Shown here: in pieces, positions 25,606-34,858 of the stretch | Numbering within the stretch: position 1 is the first letter of the stretch | Layout: each line of letters begins with the position of its first letter | Source: Phocoenobacter atlanticus | GTDB taxonomy: Bacteria; Pseudomonadota; Gammaproteobacteria; Enterobacterales; Pasteurellaceae | NCBI RefSeq assembly: GCF_030764225.1 | Contig: NZ_JASAXH010000001.1 | DNA: 64,000 nucleotides | Direction: 5' to 3' (one strand) | Made by a program: the position numbers and the translations under genes | The notes under the pieces: generated by a model | Databases searched by the model: none | Told to the model about the DNA's origin: nothing | Seen by the model: the letters and a program-made list of their open reading frames with translations, nothing else

Positions 25606-26382
25606 TTAAAAACTTTCTCTATATGCTGGTTTTTTTGGCGTTTTAAATTTTTGTTTTTCAGTAGATTTAATTAGGTCTGCTGTTTTTTGTGCGGAGTCTT
25701 TAATTCCCATTTTCTCAAATGCATTTTTTAAATAAGGAAGTGCATCAATGGTTGCTTTACTATCAGGGAAATAACGAAGCATTTCTTCAATACGATTTAC
25801 AATAGCAACATAAGCTTCACGTTTTTGGTAGTATTTAACAATTTCGAGCTCGTGTTCTGCAAGACGATTTTTTAAATAGACCATCCACTGTTTTGCTTCA
25901 GCAGCATATTTACTATTAGGGAAATTATTCGCAATAACTTGGAAATTTCCATAGGCATCACGTGTAGATTTAATGGCTCGAGAAGAACGATTAACTTTAA
26001 AGAAATCTTGAATAAAATTATCGCCTAAACGCACATTCGATAATCCTACAAGGTAATAAACATAATCCATTTTTGTACTATTTGGATTGTTGCGAGCAAA
26101 ACGCTCTGCAGCTTCAATGACTTTGTAATATTCTTTAGTTTGATAATAAGAGTACATTAAATCTAATTGTGTTTGTGCTCGATGAGTATTATATTTAAAA
26201 TTACCATCAATGGCTTCTAAATACCGAATAGCAGAACTGTAATTTTCGTCTTTTAAATAAGTTTGTGCTTTGTTATAAAGAGTTTGATAAGGAAGAGTTT
26301 CAAAGTCTTTTTTTGAACTTGAACAGCCTGTTAGCAATACTCCTGCTAAAATAATGAAAGACAATGATTTTAATTGTTGCAT
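25606..26382 (-). CDS. bamD: Outer-membrane assembly lipoprotein BamD
   Basis: BamD is an essential lipoprotein of the BAM complex that folds outer-membrane barrels. The 258-residue protein has a lipoprotein signal ending LLTGC (Cys20) and tetratricopeptide-type helices throughout the mature part. The typical stretches RYLEAIDGNF, KEYYKVIEAAERFARNNPNS and FPNSKYAAEAKQWM are present. A sigma-E-type promoter lies at 26416-26442. An uptake core overlaps the end of the gene near 25600. Confidence 0.95.
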   Translation of the reverse strand: MQQLKSLSFIILAGVLLTGCSSSKKDFETLPYQTLYNKAQTYLKDENYSSAIRYLEAIDGNFKYNTHRAQTQLDLMYSYYQTKEYYKVIEAAERFARNNPNSTKMDYVYYLVGLSNVRLGDNFIQDFFKVNRSSRAIKSTRDAYGNFQVIANNFPNSKYAAEAKQWMVYLKNRLAEHELEIVKYYQKREAYVAIVNRIEEMLRYFPDSKATIDALPYLKNAFEKMGIKDSAQKTADLIKSTEKQKFKTPKKPAYRESF

Positions 26383-26415
26383 AATAAATTTACCTAAAGT
26401 TAATGTATAATTTTG

Positions 26416-26442
26416 TTAGACTTGCTATTATTCGCTAAGTTC
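26416..26442 (-). promoter_or_regulatory. Sigma-E-type promoter of bamD
   Basis: On the minus strand GAACTT (complement of 26437-26442), a 16-bp spacer and TCTAA (complement of 26416-26420) match the sigma-E promoter pattern GGAACTT-N16-TCnAA closely. It is 34 bases before the bamD start. BAM genes are known members of the sigma-E envelope-stress regulon. Confidence 0.65.
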
Positions 26443-26495
26443 ATTTGTTCTATTTTATAGAACATCACTTAATAATACAATAAATTGGAATTTAA

Positions 26496-27473
26496 ATGGC
26501 TCAAGAAATTACATTAAAAACTGAAATCTCATTAGATTTAATCGGTTCTCGCTTAGATCAAGCATTAGCACAAAGTTTTCCCGATTATTCTCGTACTCGT
26601 TTGAAGGCGTGGATTGATAATGATCGTGTAAAAGTGAATGGTAAAATTGTAAATAAAGCACGTGAAAAAGTTTTTGGTGGAGAAGAGATTGAAATTCTTG
26701 CTGAAATGGAAGATGAAGTTCGTTTTGAAGCACAAAATATTGCACTTGATATTGTTTATGAAGATGAAGATATTTTGGTGATTAATAAACCTAAAGGTCT
26801 TGTCGTTCATCCTGGTGCTGGCAATCCAGACGGTACGGTGTTAAATGCACTGTTACATCATCACCCTGCGATTATTGAAGTCCCTCGTGCAGGTATTGTA
26901 CATCGTTTAGATAAGGATACCACAGGCTTAATGGTGGTTGCAAAAACCATTCCCACACAAACTCATTTAGTCGCAGCATTACAAAAACGCCGTATTACGC
27001 GTGAATATGAAGCTATCGCCAGTGGTGTGATGACACAAGGTGGAAAAGTTGATGAACCAATGGCTCGTCACCCAACCAAACGTATTGCAATGGCGGTACA
27101 CCCAATGGGAAAACCTGCGGTTACTCACTATCGTATTATGCAAAAGTTCCGTAATCATACACGTTTACGTTTACGCTTAGAAACGGGGAGAACCCATCAA
27201 ATTCGTGTGCATATGGCACATATTGCTCATCCATTGTTAGGCGATCAAGTTTATGGCGGACGTCCACGCCCACCAAAAGGTGCGAGTGAAGAATTTTTAA
27301 CTATATTACGTAATTTCCAACGTCAAGCACTGCACGCAGCAATGCTTCGCTTAGAGCATCCAATAACGAAAGAAATAATGGAGTGGCACGCACCATTGCC
27401 TGATGATTTTGTAGAATTACTAGAGGCTCTGAAAACGGATTATGAGTTGTATAAAGAAGAGTTAGATTATTAG
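26496..27473 (+). CDS. rluD: 23S rRNA pseudouridine synthase RluD
   Basis: RluD makes pseudouridines 1911, 1915 and 1917 in helix 69 of 23S rRNA. The 325-residue protein has an S4 RNA-binding domain (about 18-80). The RluA-type catalytic domain carries D139 in GIVHRLDKDTTGLM and ETGRTHQIRVH further on. It is divergent from bamD, a conserved neighbourhood. Its stop overlaps the convergent recQ stop by four bases. Confidence 0.96.
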   Translation: MAQEITLKTEISLDLIGSRLDQALAQSFPDYSRTRLKAWIDNDRVKVNGKIVNKAREKVFGGEEIEILAEMEDEVRFEAQNIALDIVYEDEDILVINKPKGLVVHPGAGNPDGTVLNALLHHHPAIIEVPRAGIVHRLDKDTTGLMVVAKTIPTQTHLVAALQKRRITREYEAIASGVMTQGGKVDEPMARHPTKRIAMAVHPMGKPAVTHYRIMQKFRNHTRLRLRLETGRTHQIRVHMAHIAHPLLGDQVYGGRPRPPKGASEEFLTILRNFQRQALHAAMLRLEHPITKEIMEWHAPLPDDFVELLEALKTDYELYKEELDY

Positions 27474-29281
27474 CGATTATCTAGATGTGCTTTAATCAAC
27501 TGAATAAACGCCTCACCAAAACGTTCTAATTTACGTTCCCCGACTCCATTTATGGCTAACATTTCATTAGGGGTTTGAGGTGTGAATTCTGCCATCTCTT
27601 GTAAGGTGGCATCGTTAAACACAATATAAGGCGGAATATTTTCCCTATCGGCAATCTGTTTACGTAAAAAGCGTAAACGGGCAAACAGATCTTTATCATA
27701 ACGACGATTAGTTGCTTTGGTTGATAGTATCGTACTACTTGAAATACCTAAGCGAGGCATTGCAAGAGCAAGTGGTTCTTCGCCTCGTAAAAATGGACGT
27801 GCATTTTTGGTTAATTGTAGTGAAGAATGCTCCATTATATTTTGTTTAATCAGCCCTAAATGAATAAGCTGGCGAATAACACTGATCCAATATTCTTGAT
27901 TTTTTTCTTTACCAATGCCAAATACGGAAAGTTGATCGTGGTGATGATCTTTAATTTTCTGGTTATTTAAGCCTCGTAGCACGCCCACAATATGATGTAA
28001 TCCAAATACTTGACCTGTTCGATAAATTGCAGACATCACTTTTTGAGCATCGACTAAGCCATCGTATTTTTTAGGTGGATCTAAACAAATATCACAGTTT
28101 TTACAAGGTTCTTGACGTAATTCGCCAAAATAGTTGAGTAATACTAAGCGGCGACAAGTTTGTGATTCTGCAAAATCTTTAATGGTATTCAGTTTATGCT
28201 GTTCGATCTTACGTTGTTCATTTTCAGGTTTTTCCAATAAGACTTTTTGTAGCCAACCATAATCCGCAGGATCGTAAAATAGCATTGCCTCTGCGGGTAA
28301 GTCATCACGTCCTGCACGCCCTGTTTCTTGATAGTAAGATTCTATACTACGAGGTAAATCAAAATGTACCACAAAACGCACATTAGATTTATTAATTCCC
28401 ATTCCAAAAGCTACCGTTGCAACGACCACTTGAATATCATCTCGCTGAAAGGCATTTTGTACGGTAGATCGCTCAAGCACTGACATTCCCGCGTGATAGC
28501 CCATTACCTTGATACCACGAGAGGCTAGTTTTTCCGTAATACTCTCTACTTTTTTACGACTACCACAATAAACAATGCCACTTTTTCCTTGCTGCTTGTC
28601 TAAAAACTTAGCTAACTGATTAAGTGGCTTAAATTTTTCTTGAATAGTGTAACGAATATTAGGGCGATCAAAACTACCCAAGTAAGTATGAGGATCGTTA
28701 AGCTGTAAATGGGTAATAATATCGGCACGAGTGGCTGGATCCGCTGTTGCGGTAAGTGCCATAAGCGGTATGTTTGGGAAAGTTTTTCGCAAACCGCCAA
28801 GCAAGGTATATTCAGGACGAAAATCGTGTCCCCATTGTGAAATACAATGGGCTTCATCAACCGCAATTAAATTAATTTTACAATGAGAGATAAAGTGATA
28901 AAAATTATTGGTCATCACTTTTTCTGGAGAAATATAAAGTAATTTTAGTCTTCCAGATATTGCTTTTTGTTCAATTTGTTGTTGTTCTTCAAAGCCTTGA
29001 GTTGAGTTAAGATAAGCGGCTTCAATACCGTCTGTTAAAAGTTGATCGACCTGATCCTTCATCAATGAAATTAAAGGTGAGATCACTAAGGTGATTCCCT
29101 CTAAGCATAATGCAGGCACTTGATAGCAAAGGGACTTCCCTCCACCTGTGGTAATAATAACCAAACAATCTTTATTAGATAATACTGCCTCAATAACTTC
29201 TTGTTGCCCAGTTCTAAAAGATTGGTAGCCAAAAACATTATGTAAAATATTTTTGGCTTTGACCATTAAAGGATTAGTCAT
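27470..29281 (-). CDS. recQ: ATP-dependent DNA helicase RecQ
   Basis: RecQ is a 3'-5' helicase of recombination and repair. The 603-residue protein has Walker A TTGGGKSLCYQ, the DEAH box AVDEAHCISQWGHDFRPEY (written as its core), LTATADPATR and QETGRAGRD. A zinc-binding/RQC region follows (CRRLVLLNYFGE, then CKNCDICL), and a C-terminal HRDC domain begins around residue 525. Its start codon shares one base with the cyaY stop codon, so the two are translated together. Confidence 0.97.
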   Translation of the reverse strand: MTNPLMVKAKNILHNVFGYQSFRTGQQEVIEAVLSNKDCLVIITTGGGKSLCYQVPALCLEGITLVISPLISLMKDQVDQLLTDGIEAAYLNSTQGFEEQQQIEQKAISGRLKLLYISPEKVMTNNFYHFISHCKINLIAVDEAHCISQWGHDFRPEYTLLGGLRKTFPNIPLMALTATADPATRADIITHLQLNDPHTYLGSFDRPNIRYTIQEKFKPLNQLAKFLDKQQGKSGIVYCGSRKKVESITEKLASRGIKVMGYHAGMSVLERSTVQNAFQRDDIQVVVATVAFGMGINKSNVRFVVHFDLPRSIESYYQETGRAGRDDLPAEAMLFYDPADYGWLQKVLLEKPENEQRKIEQHKLNTIKDFAESQTCRRLVLLNYFGELRQEPCKNCDICLDPPKKYDGLVDAQKVMSAIYRTGQVFGLHHIVGVLRGLNNQKIKDHHHDQLSVFGIGKEKNQEYWISVIRQLIHLGLIKQNIMEHSSLQLTKNARPFLRGEEPLALAMPRLGISSSTILSTKATNRRYDKDLFARLRFLRKQIADRENIPPYIVFNDATLQEMAEFTPQTPNEMLAINGVGERKLERFGEAFIQLIKAHLDNR

Positions 29282-29589
29282 TATTGAAAAGAAACGATTT
29301 CACCGTGTTTTTTCACAGCTTGTTCAAGGTGAGTCCAAAAAGAATGACCTTCACGATCAATCCATTGTCCATTTTGATATTTAAAGTGGAAACCACCCAA
29401 TTTACTCGCTAGCCATAGCTCTAACATCGCTTCTTGTTTGTTAATGACTATTTGTGAATTATCAGCAAATATAATTTCCATCACTGAACCGTGCATTTCA
29501 CAATCTACATCACAATCTTGTTCTTCAAGTTGTTCTTCAATGGTGAGCCAAGTTTGTTCAACAATTTGATGAAATTCTTGAGTATTCAT
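29281..29589 (-). CDS. cyaY: Frataxin-like protein CyaY
   Basis: CyaY modulates iron-sulfur cluster assembly by binding IscS and iron. The 102-residue protein has the acidic first helix (EFHQIVEQTWLTIEEQLEEQ), the sheet with LWLASKLGGFHF, and the tryptophan motif GQWIDREGHSFW. The length matches the bacterial frataxin family. It sits directly before recQ with a one-base overlap. Confidence 0.95.
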   Translation of the reverse strand: MNTQEFHQIVEQTWLTIEEQLEEQDCDVDCEMHGSVMEIIFADNSQIVINKQEAMLELWLASKLGGFHFKYQNGQWIDREGHSFWTHLEQAVKKHGEIVSFQ

Positions 29590-29618
29590 TTAACTATTCC
29601 TAAATTAACAGATAAAAA

Positions 29619-29639
29619 ACGGAAGCGTTGAGCTTCCGT
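29619..29639 (-). terminator. infA terminator
   Basis: An 8-bp stem ACGGAAGC / GCTTCCGT with a GTTGA loop is flanked by A6 on the left and TTTT on the right. It lies between the infA stop and the cyaY start and can act on the minus strand. Confidence 0.82.
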
Positions 29640-29657
29640 CTTTTAACCATAAATAAA

Positions 29658-29876
29658 TTATTTTGCACGGAAAGTAATACGACCTTTTTGTAAATCGTAT
29701 GGGGTCATTTCAACAGTGACTTTATCTCCTGTTAAAATACGAATATAATTTTTACGCATTTTTCCAGAAATATGAGCAGTCACAATATGTCCATTTTCTA
29801 ATTCAACACGAAACATCGTATTTGGTAAGGTTTCTAAAATTGTACCCTGCATTTCAATGCAATCTTCTTTTGCCAT
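29658..29876 (-). CDS. infA: Translation initiation factor IF-1
   Basis: IF-1 binds the ribosomal A site during initiation. The 72-residue protein is a single S1/OB domain. It has the near-invariant MAKEDCIEMQGTILETLPN start and RIRILTGDKV-type centre (here YIRILTGDKVTVEMTPYDL), ending with GRITFRAK. A good GAGGAA ribosome site precedes the ATG. It is divergent from serB. Confidence 0.98.
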   Translation of the reverse strand: MAKEDCIEMQGTILETLPNTMFRVELENGHIVTAHISGKMRKNYIRILTGDKVTVEMTPYDLQKGRITFRAK

Positions 29877-29995
29877 TTATTCCTCTTTTGTTTGATTGAC
29901 TTTATAAAATAATAAAACTTCGTTATTATACTCTCAACCGACCGAATTTCAATCATTAAAAAATAACAATTTAAGCCAACAATATAAAGGTTATT

Positions 29996-30865
29996 ATGCA
30001 AAACATCATTTTTATCTACTCAAAAAATCTGACAACAGAAAAAATAGTACAGTTTGAGCAAAAATCAGGGTTAAAAATACTGAAAAAGTTAGATTACTTA
30101 GCGTATAAAATTGCATTTTTTAATGCAAATCTTACCGCTTCCTTGCAACAACTTGCCACACAAATTGAGTGTGATATTAGTTCATTAGATATTACACCAA
30201 CCTTAGCACAACAAGGATTATTGGTAATGGATATGGACTCCACCGCCATTAAAATAGAATGTATCGATGAAATTGCCAAACTGACTGGCACAGGGGAATT
30301 AGTCTCTTTAATTACCGCAAGTGCAATGCGAGGCGAATTAGATTTTGAACAAAGTCTACGTCAACGAGTTGCTACATTAGAAAATGCCCCAGAAGAAATT
30401 TTGCAAAAAGTTCGTCAAATGTTACCGCTTATGGACGGTTTTGAAACGCTGATTAACACATTAAAACAAGCCAATTGGAAAATGGCTATCGCCTCAGGGG
30501 GCTTTGATTATTTTGCGGATTACTTAAAACAGAAATATCAGCTTGATGATGCCGTTTCTAATCAGCTTGAAATACAAAATGGGAAATTGACAGGTAAAGT
30601 ATTAGGCAAAGTGGTGGATGCACAATATAAAGCAGAAACCCTACAACGTCTTGCTCAAGAATTTAATATTCCGCCAACTCAATGGGTTGCAGTGGGGGAT
30701 GGGGCAAATGATTTACCAATGCTCAACACTGCCAGTTTAGGTATTGCATTACACGCTAAACCAAAGGTTCAAGAACAGGCACAATTTGTGGTAAACTTTG
30801 GGGACTTAGCCGCCATTGCATTATTATTAAATGCAAAGCACTTATTTAATCAATCATCTTTATAA
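29996..30865 (+). CDS. serB: Phosphoserine phosphatase
   Basis: SerB performs the last step of serine synthesis. The 289-residue HAD-family protein has the nucleophile motif VMDMDSTAIKIECIDE, then RVATLENAP, IASGGFDYF and WVAVGDGANDLPML. The N-terminal region is about 80 residues of non-catalytic sequence. An uptake core lies in the gene near 30133. yajQ follows 17 bases later on the same strand. Confidence 0.95.
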   Translation: MQNIIFIYSKNLTTEKIVQFEQKSGLKILKKLDYLAYKIAFFNANLTASLQQLATQIECDISSLDITPTLAQQGLLVMDMDSTAIKIECIDEIAKLTGTGELVSLITASAMRGELDFEQSLRQRVATLENAPEEILQKVRQMLPLMDGFETLINTLKQANWKMAIASGGFDYFADYLKQKYQLDDAVSNQLEIQNGKLTGKVLGKVVDAQYKAETLQRLAQEFNIPPTQWVAVGDGANDLPMLNTASLGIALHAKPKVQEQAQFVVNFGDLAAIALLLNAKHLFNQSSL

Positions 30866-30881
30866 ATAGAAGGAAAATAAA

Positions 30882-31373
30882 ATGCCATCTTTTGATATTG
30901 TATCTGAAATTACTATGCACGAAGTACGTAACGCTGTAGAAAATGCCAATCGTGAATTAACTAACCGTTGGGATTTTCGTAATGTTACTGCGACTATTGA
31001 ACTCAATGAAGGGAAAGAGAGTATTAAGCTAACCTCTGAGTCCGACTTCCAAGTAGAACAGTTGCTGGATATTTTACGCAATGCAATGATTAAACGTAGC
31101 ATTGAACCCTCATCATTAGAAATTCCTGATGATTATGAACACAGCGGAAAAATGTACAGCAAGGAAGTCACGCTGAAACAAGGAATTGAAAAAGAGATGG
31201 CGAAAAAAATTATTAAATTAATTAAAGACGCAAAATTAAAAGTACAAACCCAAATACAAGGTGAACAAGTTCGAGTAACTGGAAAGTCTCGCGATGACTT
31301 ACAAAAAACGATTCAACTTGTAAAAGGTGCTGAATTAGGACAACCGTTTCAGTTTGAGAATTTTAGAGATTAA
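30882..31373 (+). CDS. yajQ: YajQ-family nucleotide-binding protein
   Basis: The 163-residue protein matches the YajQ family (UPF0234) along its length. It begins MPSFDIVSEITMHEVRNAVENA (first 20 shown only in part: PSFDIVSEI, then EVRNAVENA) and has NRWDFRN and a C-terminal QVRVTGKSRDDLQ (here EQVRVTGKSRDDLQ). YajQ proteins bind nucleic acids and, in some bacteria, cyclic di-GMP. No enzymatic role is assigned. It is downstream of serB and probably co-transcribed. Confidence 0.93.
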   Translation: MPSFDIVSEITMHEVRNAVENANRELTNRWDFRNVTATIELNEGKESIKLTSESDFQVEQLLDILRNAMIKRSIEPSSLEIPDDYEHSGKMYSKEVTLKQGIEKEMAKKIIKLIKDAKLKVQTQIQGEQVRVTGKSRDDLQKTIQLVKGAELGQPFQFENFRD

Positions 31374-31488
31374 GTCATTCTAATAAAGAAACTATCTGAT
31401 TAGGTCATCATTAAATAGTTTTTCACTTTTTAGGCTAAACATACTAGAATAACGAGGTTTGGTCGATTATGTTTAAAAAGGAAACAAA

Positions 31489-32439
31489 ATGACACAAGAA
31501 TATTTAGATTTTGAGTTACCTATTGCAGAACTTGAAGCAAAAATTGAAGCGTTACGTTCAACTGTAAATTCTGATGATAAAATTAATATTGATGATGAAA
31601 TTAAACGTCTTCAAAAAAAATGTAATGAACTTACAAAAAAAACATTTGGTGATTTAGATGCGTGGCAAATCACCAAAATGGCTCGCCACCCAAACCGCCC
31701 CTATACTCTTGATTATATTGAGCGTATTTTTACTGAGTTTGATGAATTGGCAGGAGATCGTGCTTATGCAGATGATCGTGCAATTGTAGGTGGAATGGCT
31801 CGTCTTGATGGACGTCCTGTAATGATTATTGGGCACCAAAAAGGACGTAGTGTAAAACAAAAAGTATTACGCAACTTTGGAATGCCAGCACCTGAAGGTT
31901 ATCGTAAGGCATTACGTTTAATGAAAATGGCAGAGCGTTTTAATATGCCGATTATCACTTTTATTGATACCCCAGGAGCATATCCAGGAGTAGGTGCTGA
32001 AGAACGTGGACAAGCTGAAGCCATTGCCCATAATCTTCGTGAAATGTCAAAATTATCTGTACCTGTTATTTGTACGGTAATCGGTGAAGGTGGTTCAGGT
32101 GGTGCGTTAGCCATTGGTGTGGGCGATAAAATTAATATGCTGCAATATGCGATTTATTCTGTGATTTCTCCTGAAGGTTGTGCGTCTATTTTATGGAAAG
32201 ATGCTGAAAAAGCCTCAACCGCAGCAGAAACAATGGGTTTAACAGCGACGCGATTAAAAGAATTAAAATTGATTGATAGTGTTATTGAAGAGCCATTTGG
32301 TGGAGCTCAAAAGGATTTCGATGAAATCGCTCAAAATGTAAAACAGTGTTTACTTAAAGATTTAGACGATCTTGATACAATGTCTACAGAAGAACTTTTA
32401 GAGCGTCGTTATGCTCGATTAATGAGTTATGGTGCTTAA
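31489..32439 (+). CDS. accA: Acetyl-CoA carboxylase carboxyltransferase subunit alpha
   Basis: AccA and AccD transfer carboxyl from biotin to acetyl-CoA at the start of fatty-acid synthesis. The 316-residue protein has the N-terminal helical segment (FELPIAELEAKIEALR-type) and WQITKMARHPNRPYTLDYI. The crotonase-like core carries TFIDTPGAYPGVGAEERGQ and GEGGSGGALAIGVGD, and YAVISPEGCASILW (here YSVISPEGC) lies near the end. AAGGAA precedes the ATG. It stands alone in a single-gene unit. Confidence 0.97.
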   Translation: MTQEYLDFELPIAELEAKIEALRSTVNSDDKINIDDEIKRLQKKCNELTKKTFGDLDAWQITKMARHPNRPYTLDYIERIFTEFDELAGDRAYADDRAIVGGMARLDGRPVMIIGHQKGRSVKQKVLRNFGMPAPEGYRKALRLMKMAERFNMPIITFIDTPGAYPGVGAEERGQAEAIAHNLREMSKLSVPVICTVIGEGGSGGALAIGVGDKINMLQYAIYSVISPEGCASILWKDAEKASTAAETMGLTATRLKELKLIDSVIEEPFGGAQKDFDEIAQNVKQCLLKDLDDLDTMSTEELLERRYARLMSYGA

Positions 32440-32488
32440 AATTAAGTGGTAAGATGATGAAAGAATTTAATTATAAAAAAGGTTTATT

Positions 32489-33352
32489 ATGAAAAATGTT
32501 TTGTCCATTCAATCTCACGTTGTTTACGGTTATGCGGGTAATAAAGCAGCTGTATTTCCAATGCAAATGTTGGGTATTGATACTTGGGCATTAAATACTG
32601 TACAATTTTCCAACCATACTCAATATGGTAAATGGACAGGTATGGTTATACCCCAAGAACAAATTACAGAAATTGTACAAGGTATTGATAATATTAATGC
32701 TTTAGCTGAGTGTGATGCGGTGCTTTCAGGTTATATTGGTGCGGCTAGTCAAGGTAGTGCAATTTTAGAGGCTGTGGCTAAAATTAAAGCCAAAAATCCA
32801 AATGCAATTTATTTTTGTGATCCCGTAATGGGACATCCTGATAAGGGCTGTATTGTGGCTGATGGTGTTGCAGAGTTTTTACGAGATGAAGCAATGGTAA
32901 AGGCAGATATTATTGCCCCAAATCTTGTAGAACTACGTGAGTTAACAGGATTGGAAGTAGAAAATTTTGATCAAGCCTTAAGAGCTGTTAAAGCTATTCA
33001 ATCGAAAGGGGTTAAAAAAGTCTTAGTTAAGCATTTAAGCAAAGTAGGGCAAGATCCTAATCAATTTGAAATGTTATTAGCAAACGAAGAAGGTATTTGG
33101 CACATTAGTCGTCCATTGCATACTTTTAAAGCAAAAGATCCCGTGGGAGTGGGTGATTTGACCAGTGGTATCTTTTTAGCGAATTTATTAAACGGAAAAT
33201 CTGATTTAGAGGCTTTTGAACATACTGCTAATGCTGTAAATGATGTAATGACGGTCACTCAAAAAAGTGGTAAATATGAATTACAAATTATCTCTGCTCG
33301 TGAGTTTATTGCTCAGCCAATAAGCCAGTATAAAGCGGTAAAAATTAGCTAA
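32489..33352 (+). CDS. pdxY: Pyridoxal kinase PdxY
   Basis: PdxY phosphorylates pyridoxal in the vitamin B6 salvage pathway. The 287-residue ribokinase-fold protein opens with NVLSIQSHVVYGYAGNKAAV and carries LNTVQFSNHTQYGKW, DPVMGHPDKGC, and the anion-hole motif AKDPVGVGDLTSGIF with the catalytic Asp. The length and N-terminus fit PdxY rather than PdxK. A terminator follows. Confidence 0.95.
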   Translation: MKNVLSIQSHVVYGYAGNKAAVFPMQMLGIDTWALNTVQFSNHTQYGKWTGMVIPQEQITEIVQGIDNINALAECDAVLSGYIGAASQGSAILEAVAKIKAKNPNAIYFCDPVMGHPDKGCIVADGVAEFLRDEAMVKADIIAPNLVELRELTGLEVENFDQALRAVKAIQSKGVKKVLVKHLSKVGQDPNQFEMLLANEEGIWHISRPLHTFKAKDPVGVGDLTSGIFLANLLNGKSDLEAFEHTANAVNDVMTVTQKSGKYELQIISAREFIAQPISQYKAVKIS

Positions 33353-33371
33353 ATATGGGCTAAATTAAATA

Positions 33372-33412
33372 TTAAGGGATACGTTTAATGAAACAGTATC
33401 CTTTAATTTTTT
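33372..33412 (+). terminator. pdxY terminator
   Basis: TTAAGGGATAC pairs with GTATCCTTTAA (one G-U) and is followed by a T-rich run. It lies between the convergent pdxY and nudC genes. Confidence 0.75.
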
Positions 33413-33418
33413 ATCATT

Positions 33419-34195
33419 CTATGATTGACGACATAATGTTAATGTTTCCTCAATCAACCTTAACGCAATGGTTCCTTTTGGCGGTAATTGAGGTAACGGT
33501 TTATCATAATCAAACCATCCTGCATCAAAAATTTCCTCTTCTTGTAAGGTAATTTCGCCGCTCTCATAATCCGCTAAAAACCCTAACATTAAAGAATCGG
33601 GAAATGCCCAAGGTTGGCTGCCAAAATAACGGATATTTTTAATTTTTATTCCTGTTTCTTCAAATACTTCACGTTCCACGGCTTGTTCTAAGGTTTCCCC
33701 TGTTTCAACAAAACCCGCTAAATTGGTATAAATGGTGCCTTTATGGCGTAAATGGTTTGCCAATAAGATTTGATTATCTCGTTTTATTGCGACAATAATT
33801 GAGGGGCTAATTTTAGGATAAACACGGCTACCGCAAGCATCACAATGTAATGCCATTTCATCACTTGCTTTATAAAAAGGTTCTCCACAGCTACCGCAAA
33901 AACGATTTTTTGTAAAAAAATGATTTAAACTGACCGCTTTGTTTAATAAATAAAAATGTTGTTCTGATTGAAACAGTTGTGAACGAAGAGTAACAAAATG
34001 TTCATTTAATTCATTCTCTTGTGTGGGAATAAGCCATACAGGAAAACCATTATATTGAGCAATTTCAATTCCTTTTTTTCCTTCTAAACCACAGGATTGA
34101 GCAGTACCAAAGGGAATGTTATTATTGGGTAAATAAAGTTGAGATTGGTAAACGTGTAACCAATAACACTGTTGATGTTGAGGTAATAATTTCAT
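33419..34195 (-). CDS. nudC: NAD(H) pyrophosphatase / NAD-RNA decapping hydrolase NudC
   Basis: NudC cleaves NADH and removes NAD caps from RNA. The 258-residue protein has an N-terminal domain and a four-Cys zinc ribbon (FCGSCGEPF and CDACGSRVYP). The Nudix box is GFVETGETLEQAVEREVFEE (followed by TGI). SQPWAFPDSLMLGF is the family marker. The start codon abuts the ybaK stop, implying one transcript. An uptake core lies near 33934. Confidence 0.95.
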   Translation of the reverse strand: MKLLPQHQQCYWLHVYQSQLYLPNNNIPFGTAQSCGLEGKKGIEIAQYNGFPVWLIPTQENELNEHFVTLRSQLFQSEQHFYLLNKAVSLNHFFTKNRFCGSCGEPFYKASDEMALHCDACGSRVYPKISPSIIVAIKRDNQILLANHLRHKGTIYTNLAGFVETGETLEQAVEREVFEETGIKIKNIRYFGSQPWAFPDSLMLGFLADYESGEITLQEEEIFDAGWFDYDKPLPQLPPKGTIALRLIEETLTLCRQS

Positions 34196-34672
34196 CTAAT
34201 TATCCTTAATATCAGTAAATTTTGCATTTGTGAGTTGGGCTAAATCTTGTGGAGCAAGTTCAATATCCAGCCCTCGCTTTCCGCCTGACACAAAAATAGT
34301 ATTAAATTGCTGTGCTGAGCTATCAATAATGGTGGCTAGGCGTTTCTTTTGCCCCAATGGACTAATACCTCCCAGCAAATAACCTGTTGTTTTTTGTGCT
34401 ACGGTTTTATCCGCCATTTCCATTTTTTTAATTGCTAATGATTGTGCCGCTTTCTTTAAATTAAGGTGAGAAGAAACAGGAACAATCATCACCGCCAATT
34501 TTTTCTGATCACCATTTTGAGCCACTAATAATGTCTTAAACACTTGTTGTGGATTTAATCCTAACTTATCTACCACTTCTTGTCCAAAATCAGATGTATT
34601 AGGATCGTGATCATAAGGATGAAGTATAAAGGGTATTTTGTGCTTTTTAAGTAAATTTACAGCGGGTGTCAT
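34196..34672 (-). CDS. ybaK: Cys-tRNA(Pro)/Cys-tRNA(Cys) deacylase YbaK
   Basis: YbaK clears cysteine mischarged on tRNA(Pro). Starting at MTPAVNLLKKH (34672) gives 158 residues, the family length, with a TGAGGATAA ribosome region before it. An earlier in-frame start at 34729 adds 19 residues not typical of the family. The conserved features are FKTLLVAQNGDQKKLAVMIVP, with KKAAQSLAIKKMEMAD and TGYLLGGISPLGQKK following. The gene is directly upstream of nudC. Confidence 0.92.
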   Translation of the reverse strand: MTPAVNLLKKHKIPFILHPYDHDPNTSDFGQEVVDKLGLNPQQVFKTLLVAQNGDQKKLAVMIVPVSSHLNLKKAAQSLAIKKMEMADKTVAQKTTGYLLGGISPLGQKKRLATIIDSSAQQFNTIFVSGGKRGLDIELAPQDLAQLTNAKFTDIKDN

Positions 34673-34812
34673 TATTTTATTATCCTCAAAAATGAAATGA
34701 AGCGGTATGATTTTAATACTTTTTTGCAAAAAAGAGTATAAGGTAAGCTCGTATTTTGAAATTTGTCTCTATATTGTGCAATATAAATTTAACCTAGGCT
34801 GATTATAGACAA

Positions 34813-34842
34813 AAAGCCGTTATAATTGCTTATAACGGCTTT
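34813..34842 (-). terminator. udp terminator
   Basis: A 12-bp perfect stem AAAGCCGTTATA / TATAACGGCTTT ends in a U-tract on the minus strand, just after the udp stop. Confidence 0.85.
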
Positions 34843-34858
34843 GAGTTAAAATTTTAAA

